From assembly GCA_900753715.1 (NCBI GenBank), contig CAAEAE010000106.1, positions 1 to 20,119 of the forward strand: a stretch of 20,119 nucleotides of DNA, written 5' to 3'. Positions 15,309 through 20,119 of the stretch are shown here, one piece after another (the first letter of the stretch is position 1; every line of letters starts with the position of its first letter). The translations under genes and the position numbers were made by a program. The stretch is from an uncultured Roseburia sp. (GTDB lineage: Bacteria > Bacillota_A > Clostridia > Lachnospirales > Lachnospiraceae). The notes under the pieces were generated by a model. That model was not told the DNA's origin. It saw nothing but the letters and a program-made list of their open reading frames with translations, and made no database searches.

Positions 15309-17999
15309 CTACATTTCTTTAAAATCTATTTCGTATTTCTGTGCATACTGTTCGGCGGCGGAACCTTTCTCACCGTAAATCACCAGATGGGAGTTGCCGC
15401 TCATGAAAATTCCGTCACCTATCTCAGTGACGCTGGCAGGAATGACAATCTTTTCCAGAGAGTAGCTGTTAAAGAATACCTTGTCCCCAATCTCCTCCAC
15501 GCCGTCCGGAATTACGATTTCTTTCAGGTTACTGCAGGAAGAAAACGCCCTGTCTCCAATCTTTTTTAGAGATCCCGGCAACGTCACGTCGGTAAGATTC
15601 AGATAACCGCTGAATGCCATCGGAGAGATACTTGTCACGCCTTCCTCGATAATGACAGTTGTGGGATCCCCGCGGAAAACATCATACGTCCACGGTGCAA
15701 CCTCTTTCCTTGCGTTGTAATCCGGCATTTCTCCTTCCCCTGATACGGTGAAAACTCCGTTTTCAAAGTGCATGGTAACAGTATCCGTCAGCTGCCATGT
15801 CGTACCGTCGTTGGTCAGGTGAACACCGGAGTCCGTGCTGTTTTCTGCGGATGGTGTCACGGTATTGTTATGCTCATCCGTGTCCAAAACGGGGGAGGAT
15901 AATTTCTTGTAAACATAGTCCGGTGTATCACGGAATGCGTAAGACTCCCAGTCCTCGCCGTCCGGTATATCCACATATATCATTCCGTCCTCTTCCAGAT
16001 AATAAAAGGCAATTCGTCTGTCTATGGGATTTCCTTCCATGTCTGTCAGTGTAAGCGGCTCCAAATCTTTTCCGGTAAAATGGATTTCCTGACCGTCTAA
16101 CGTCCAGTACCCGTCATACTCCCAAAGAGTCTCATAAATATCACCATAGATGTGAACGGACTCCGAACCAATCTTTTTTACATATAGGGTAGGCCCGTCA
16201 GAACCGTCTTTGGGACCCCACTTTTCATACTCCCGCAGATTATCCACATTCGCTATGGTTTTGGGCTTCGTCTCCTCAACCTCCTCAACCGGTCTTCCGT
16301 GGCTTCCTTCAAATTTTTTTACTTTTATGATAATGTCATTCCCGGTAGACAGGGTGAAATACCATCTGTTGGCATCCTCTCTGGATACCTGCATGTAATC
16401 TATCATGGTTCCCGGAGCAGCAGCATCCTCACCTGTCACGGAAACAAACTCAATGGTATACGGAAGATTTAACCGGATTCCCACCGTCTGTCCGTCTTTG
16501 AAGGTACTCCTTAATGCCGCGGTGCTAAAACGGTATTCCCCATCACTCACTTTTTCTGCAGTCAGTGTAGGGCCGTCATACTGATATTCAAACACATAGG
16601 GCTCCGATACCGCCACCTCATACATCTTAATAAACTCAGAGTAATCTTCCTCCAATTCCCAAGCGTCAAATACTTCCTTGACAGAGGTATCCACCAGCCG
16701 GATGATAAAACCTTCTGCTGTACTGATCTGAAATGTAAAGGAATCTGCGGTAAAGTGATACAGATATTGAGGCACCAGCATATCCGGCGTCAAATCCGTC
16801 TGACTGTTGCAATAGGCAACCGCCAGTTCCACGCCCTCTGGCAATCCGCTCATTTTATCTTTTACGATACTGCAAGTTACCATATCTCCGTATTTTTGCA
16901 AATCCTCCGGTCGGAAACGGTATTCCGTATCGGACACCTTGTAAGGATATGCCGCCTCGGCATCCTCTCTCCAGTATTCGCCAAAATACAAGCCAAGGTA
17001 CTCTGACAAATCATCCTCAAGTGTCAGCTTTTCCCCACTTTCGGACTCATCGTTTTCTCCGCCGAATTCATTATCCACCGTCTCTGCCCGGTTGTGGTTG
17101 ATTACACTGATGGCACCCGCGATTCCCGCCCCGGCAACAATCACTGCTCCCGCAATCAAAAATGCCTTTACCGTTGTACTGATGGCAACTGCTTTCGCCC
17201 CTGCTCCTGCGGTTGTCGCTGCCGTGGTTGCGGCTTCTGCAGCGGCAACTCCTGCTGCGGTTACTGCCTCTGCCGCAACGGCACCGCCGGCGGTAATGGC
17301 GCTTGCCTGTAAGCCGATGCCGGAGCAAGCGCCGTTGTATATGGTCTGTGCTGCCTGAACCGTGAGCGAGGTTCTGTCGGACATGGTTCTAATTGCATAC
17401 CAGAGCACCGGCAGTCCGAGAACATGAAGTCTGTAGCCCTCTTTCTTTTCTTTTTCCTCTACTCTTTCTTTGATATACTTTCTGGCATAATTTAACCGAC
17501 TCTTAATCGTATTGACGGAGCACTCCATCAATTCTGCAATCCTCTCCACCTTCAAACCGTCAAAATAATAGGCGACCACTGCCGCCTTCTGCAGTTCGGG
17601 CAGTTCCTCAATAATCCCTTTCACAATCTCGGCAGTTGCCTTCTGGTCTGCCGTGAGTTCCGGCATGAAAGAAATGTCATTGTTTTCAAGGATGTCAAAC
17701 ATTCCCTCTGCCTCTTCCGTCAACAATACATCTCTCTGTTTTCTGTAAATTTTCATTCCCTGATTGTAAGTAATTCCATCCAACCATGAGTACAGTGCTT
17801 CCGCTGCCTGTAGTGTATGTATGTTTTTGTAGGCCTCCACAAAAACAATCTGTGTTAAATCCTGAGCGTCTTCCTCTTTCTTCATAATCTGTTTCGCTCT
17901 GAAATACACCCTGTTATATGTTGCCGAATATACTGCATTAAAACCCGTTTCTTCCCCATTTTTCATCTGCTGTATGGCTTTTTTCAAACTGTCGTCCAT
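15309..17999 (-). CDS. ECF-like sigma factor fused to membrane span and extracellular LRR domain
   Basis: An 896-residue protein. Sigma region 2 spans about 20-90 (DAQDLTQIVFVEAYKNI) and region 4 about 118-180 (LPELQKAAVVAYYFDGLKVERIA, with recognition helix VNTIKSRLNYARKYI). An Ala-rich linker (about 214-275) and one membrane span (about 278-300) follow. Outside are two modules sharing KVSDxEYRF (354-362 and 483-491), further beta-rich sequence, and about four BspA-type LRRs (788-875; LKKIGDRAFSSCSNLKEIVI). Typical ECF factors have about 180-200 residues. The start is ATG 17997-17999 with AGGAG seven bases upstream; the in-frame ATG at 18005 is too close to it. An open frame back to 18077 has no ribosome binding site. 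I infer a transmembrane sensor that carries its own sigma factor. Confidence 0.85.
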   Translation of the reverse strand: MDDSLKKAIQQMKNGEETGFNAVYSATYNRVYFRAKQIMKKEEDAQDLTQIVFVEAYKNIHTLQAAEALYSWLDGITYNQGMKIYRKQRDVLLTEEAEGMFDILENNDISFMPELTADQKATAEIVKGIIEELPELQKAAVVAYYFDGLKVERIAELMECSVNTIKSRLNYARKYIKERVEEKEKKEGYRLHVLGLPVLWYAIRTMSDRTSLTVQAAQTIYNGACSGIGLQASAITAGGAVAAEAVTAAGVAAAEAATTAATTAGAGAKAVAISTTVKAFLIAGAVIVAGAGIAGAISVINHNRAETVDNEFGGENDESESGEKLTLEDDLSEYLGLYFGEYWREDAEAAYPYKVSDTEYRFRPEDLQKYGDMVTCSIVKDKMSGLPEGVELAVAYCNSQTDLTPDMLVPQYLYHFTADSFTFQISTAEGFIIRLVDTSVKEVFDAWELEEDYSEFIKMYEVAVSEPYVFEYQYDGPTLTAEKVSDGEYRFSTAALRSTFKDGQTVGIRLNLPYTIEFVSVTGEDAAAPGTMIDYMQVSREDANRWYFTLSTGNDIIIKVKKFEGSHGRPVEEVEETKPKTIANVDNLREYEKWGPKDGSDGPTLYVKKIGSESVHIYGDIYETLWEYDGYWTLDGQEIHFTGKDLEPLTLTDMEGNPIDRRIAFYYLEEDGMIYVDIPDGEDWESYAFRDTPDYVYKKLSSPVLDTDEHNNTVTPSAENSTDSGVHLTNDGTTWQLTDTVTMHFENGVFTVSGEGEMPDYNARKEVAPWTYDVFRGDPTTVIIEEGVTSISPMAFSGYLNLTDVTLPGSLKKIGDRAFSSCSNLKEIVIPDGVEEIGDKVFFNSYSLEKIVIPASVTEIGDGIFMSGNSHLVIYGEKGSAAEQYAQKYEIDFKEM

Positions 18000-18057
18000 T
18001 CTCATTCTCCTTTGTGCAATTATTTTGGTGGAATTACTTACTGCTCCTTTCTGATAA

Positions 18058-18087
18058 TAAGTACCTGTCGGGAGCAATTTGGTTTTA
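18058..18087 (-). promoter_or_regulatory. Putative autoregulated ECF promoter of the sigma-LRR gene (copy 1 of shared box)
   Basis: TAAAACCAAA (18087-18078), 12 nt, GGTACTTA (18065-18058) on the minus strand, with an A/T-rich tract upstream. The downstream AGAAAG also recurs at the same distance in copy 2. The AACC core fits the AAC motif common in ECF -35 elements. Confidence 0.6.
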
Positions 18088-18186
18088 AATTTTTTTATAT
18101 TTTTAGTTTACCTTTTCATGCAGCTGTTGTCTATTTGAAAACATACTCTGTCTGATACCCCTGCAGACATATGCACCTGCCTATAT

Positions 18187-18230
18187 AAAGGGAAACTGCC
18201 GGGTATATTGTCGGCGGTTTCCCTTTTTTT
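18187..18230. terminator. Strong hairpin terminator
   Basis: Stem AAAGGGAAACTGCCG (18187-18201) with CGGCGGTTTCCCTTT (18212-18226), one T-G pair, 10-nt loop. On the plus strand a T-run continues to 18230. On the minus strand it is followed by TTTATAT. It sits just after the CAP fragment stop, so it probably served that gene. Confidence 0.8.
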
Positions 18231-18236
18231 ATCTTT

Positions 18237-18404
18237 TTACTTAAATGTTTCTACCCAATATGCGATATAAACATACTGACCGGTTTCCACGCCGTTTTTG
18301 TATACGGGACATCTTTTATAAAATACGCTGATGCTGGTCCGGTTTTGCTGTCTGTTGTCATACTCAATATTATTTCTGTGTCCTTCCGATGCCAGCCATA
18401 TCAT
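18237..18404 (-). pseudogene. C-terminal fragment of a CAP/SCP-domain protein
   Basis: 55 codons ending at TAA 18239-18237. The start reads IWLASEGHRNNI, which matches the conserved W..S.GHR.NI motif near the end of CAP (SCP/PR1-like) domains of secreted proteins. The end reads VETGQYVYIAYWVETF, the usual closing strands. A TGA lies four codons upstream, and the rest of the domain and the signal peptide are missing. The nearby terminator fits a formerly complete minus-strand gene. Confidence 0.55.
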
Positions 18405-18415
18405 AATTACTTTTC

Positions 18416-18452
18416 AAAAATAAAACGCTACAAACCAGATCTTTCCGATTTG
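18416..18452 (-). terminator. Probable terminator after the Fic gene
   Basis: Minus-strand CAAATCGG (18452-18445), loop AAAGAT, CTGGTTTG (18438-18431), including G-T pairs, followed by a T-rich stretch TTTTATTTTTG. It lies about 50 nt after the Fic stop codon. Confidence 0.5.
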
Positions 18453-18500
18453 TGGCACTAAAAGGATTAATACAATCTTAATTTTGCCTTCTATCAATAC

Positions 18501-19418
18501 TTAAGCATTGTGCGGAATATCTAACATATCAAGAATCCTTACAAATGTATCTTGTCCATCAAGGCAAGTATCTATAAGCCATCCCTTCTCATTTCTCCAT
18601 TCAGACAAGCCTCTGTAATAAAAACCTTTTTTGCTATCTTCAATAATAAATGGAATAATATTATTCTTAAGACACTCCTTTAAAACAATTAACCTGCCAA
18701 CTCTTCCATTCCCATCTTGAAATGGGTGAATATACTCGAACTCAGCATGAAGCGCAATAATATCTTCAATCTTTATACTTTCTTTTGAATTGTAATTTTC
18801 AAGAAGTTCCCTCATATGTTTAGAAACCTCTGATGGTTTTGATGTTTCCCTTCCTCCAACCACATTAGCACGTTTTTTGTAATCTCCAACTGCAAACCAA
18901 GAAAACGTCGAATCCTTGGTATCATGTTTAATAATGTAATGCAGTTTCTTTATTATTTCTTCTGTTAATTCATCTTCAGCGATATCAATACAATAGTCTA
19001 TTGCTCTGAAATGATGAACTGTCTCAAGAATATCATCTACAGGAATACCGTCTCCCATATCAATTGTATTCGTTTCAAAAATAAGTCTTGTCTGGTCTTC
19101 AGATAGTTTACTTCCCTCAATATGATTTGAATTGTATGTCATCCTGATCTGAAGTTCATGATAAAGACCACCAGGAAGATGTATCTCTTTCTCATCTCTT
19201 AGCATCTGAAGTATTTTATTATTCGATTCTATACGGTAAAGTAATTCTGGCGTAACCTCCAAATAATTAGCAATTTTATTTAGAGTATTTTTCGAAAGTT
19301 TTTCCCCTTTAGCAATCTTAGCGACTGTTCGTGTGGATAATCCCAATTCTAAACGGAGTTCTGTTTTACCAATACCTTTTTCTTTCAGTAACATTTCTAA
19401 CCCATTATAAGAGAACAT
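18501..19418 (-). CDS. HTH-Fic protein (AMP-transferase type) with built-in inhibitory helix
   Basis: A 305-residue protein. An N-terminal XRE-type helix-turn-helix spans about 8-62 (KTELRLELGLSTRTVAKIAKG). The inhibitory motif S97-N-H-I-E101-G102 fits [S/T]xxxE[G/N] and places it among Fic proteins with an N-terminal self-inhibiting helix. The Fic active site HPFQDGNGRVGR is at 231-242, complete with the catalytic histidine and nucleotide-binding residues. It probably transfers AMP to a protein hydroxyl when released from inhibition; the target is unknown. GGGAGGT lies eight bases before ATG 19416-19418. It stands alone without a separate antitoxin gene. Base composition is clearly A/T richer than the genes to the left, which suggests acquisition. 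Confidence 0.9.
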   Translation of the reverse strand: MFSYNGLEMLLKEKGIGKTELRLELGLSTRTVAKIAKGEKLSKNTLNKIANYLEVTPELLYRIESNNKILQMLRDEKEIHLPGGLYHELQIRMTYNSNHIEGSKLSEDQTRLIFETNTIDMGDGIPVDDILETVHHFRAIDYCIDIAEDELTEEIIKKLHYIIKHDTKDSTFSWFAVGDYKKRANVVGGRETSKPSEVSKHMRELLENYNSKESIKIEDIIALHAEFEYIHPFQDGNGRVGRLIVLKECLKNNIIPFIIEDSKKGFYYRGLSEWRNEKGWLIDTCLDGQDTFVRILDMLDIPHNA

Positions 19419-19437
19419 CCTTGCATACCTCCCGTCT

Positions 19438-19480
19438 ATCTTTACTTAACATACCATATTTTTTACCAAAAAGTAAAGAT
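19438..19480 (-). promoter_or_regulatory. Inverted-repeat operator over the Fic promoter
   Basis: Perfect 10-bp arms ATCTTTACTT (19438-19447) and AAGTAAAGAT (19471-19480) are separated by 23 nt. The minus-strand promoter TTTACT-N18-TATGTT overlaps them. The arms could bind the XRE domain of the Fic protein itself and so provide autorepression. Confidence 0.55.
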
Positions 19481-19625
19481 ATCCTTGTCACTATTAAGAT
19501 TTATATTAAAATGCAGATAGAACATATCTAATTGCCCTATCTGTATCCCATCATTATATCTCTTCATCCTTTTCTTTGCTGGTTATATTTGTGTTGTTCT
19601 GTAATCTTAATATTTATAAATGCTT

Positions 19626-20000
19626 CTAGCATTTCCATAGTCCATGCAGATTACAATATGCATATACTTCTTCTACCAGTTCACCATCGCAAAGACAAAA
19701 ATCTGCTACCGGCTCCTGCCCCGGATTTAACTGTTTTCTGTATATTCCTTGATTGGTACTTAATGTAATCCACTCAATGAAATGCTCTTCAAGCATAGGA
19801 TGTTTTGTCTCTCCGACTACAACATGAACATGACCGCCTTCCACTGTATATACAGGTACGTGCTTCTCAACAGCAGCATCTGTCACTCCAGCTTTTAATT
19901 CCTGCATAGGTTCTCCGCAACAAATTACAGGTACACCTTTATCCTTTACCTTTTCAACAATGTTTCCACAATGCGTACAAATATAATACCTTACTTCCAT
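19626..20000 (-). CDS. dfx: Superoxide reductase (desulfoferrodoxin)
   Basis: Cytoplasmic iron enzyme that reduces superoxide to hydrogen peroxide without making oxygen, typical of anaerobes. The 124-residue protein has both family domains. The N-terminal desulforedoxin iron site has C8, C11, C27 and C28. The catalytic domain has the site II ligands H47, H67, H73, C116 and H119, with E45-K46 in the EKHVP motif that lines the active site. HVHVVVGETKHPM and YAYCNLHGLWK are diagnostic, and the length is that of the two-iron class. GGAG precedes ATG 19998-20000. The gap to the upstream dehydrogenase stop is 27 nt, so they may share a transcript. Confidence 0.95.
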   Translation of the reverse strand: MEVRYYICTHCGNIVEKVKDKGVPVICCGEPMQELKAGVTDAAVEKHVPVYTVEGGHVHVVVGETKHPMLEEHFIEWITLSTNQGIYRKQLNPGQEPVADFCLCDGELVEEVYAYCNLHGLWKC

Positions 20001-20027
20001 GCTTTTTTCTCCTTCCGTGTGTAAAAT

Positions 20028-20119
20028 TTATAATTCAATTGTCTCTATAATCTTTTTCAAAGAATCTGCAGATTCCTTAAGCTTTAACGCCTCATCGCCA
20101 CTTAAATTAATAGGTATAT
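20028..20119 (-). CDS. C-terminus of a probable lactate/malate dehydrogenase (partial)
   Basis: About 30 codons ending at TAA 20030-20028; the gene continues beyond the window. The sequence IPINLSGDEALKLKESADSL, then KKIIETIEL, resembles the last helix of L-lactate/malate dehydrogenases (PI.L...E...L..SA..LKK.I). No active-site residue is in view, so the call rests on this short tail only. Confidence 0.5.
   Translation of the reverse strand, partial: IPINLSGDEALKLKESADSLKKIIETIEL

Noticed and set aside
15290..15309. T-run/A-run palindrome just after the sigma-LRR gene as a terminator
   Set aside because: The stem would be only A-T pairs and overlaps the A-rich tract upstream of the second promoter box; readthrough is more likely.

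Overview
The window looks like a chromosomal stretch from a Gram-positive, gut-type anaerobe, most likely a Lachnospiraceae/Clostridia member. The signs are strong AGGAGG-type ribosome binding sites, a Trp T-box leader, an F-type ATP synthase gene, a superoxide reductase, an Rpn/PD-(D/E)XK gene of a type common in that family, and BspA-type leucine-rich repeats. Nearly every gene lies on the minus strand. The two plus-strand reading frames with protein-like content (978-1985 and 9725-10105) both look like truncated remnants.

Layout from left to right. (1) 1-657: start of atpB (ATP synthase subunit a), cut by the window edge. (2) 978-1985, plus strand: Rpn-type nuclease that has lost its N-terminus, with a 66-bp tandem repeat encoding a helical tail, then a two-way terminator. 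(3) 2025-5121: trpZ-trpY-trpX-like ABC importer behind a T-box leader whose specifier reads TGG (Trp). (4) 5118-6604: acyltransferase-3 membrane protein and an XRE-AbrB regulator. (5) 6724-9184: ABC-2 exporter pair behind a promoter and a leader that contains an intrinsic terminator. (6) 9202-12226: a decayed patch with a PAS protein, orphan coding fragments, an XRE regulator with seven membrane segments, and a HipB gene next to a HipA toxin that has lost its kinase core. (7) 12227-18087: a four-gene cluster of ECF-like sigma factor fused to a membrane span and surface LRR domain, a membrane NERD nuclease-like protein, a BspA-like membrane protein and an unrecognised protein. (8) 18187-20119, visibly richer in A/T: fragment of a CAP-domain protein, an HTH-Fic protein, superoxide reductase, and the C-terminus of a probable lactate/malate dehydrogenase.

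The strongest candidate for an undescribed system is cluster (7). The same two-part box, TAAAACCAAA-N12-GGTACTTA, stands ahead of the sigma-factor gene and again ahead of the NERD gene, and I saw it nowhere else in the window. Its spacing fits an ECF promoter, so I infer that the membrane-tethered sigma factor drives its own gene and its three partners, possibly in response to something sensed by its outer domain. The terminal gene of the cluster is interrupted by an in-frame TGA, so the cluster may be partly decayed in this strain. All functional statements come from reading the sequence and remembered family features; no database search was run.
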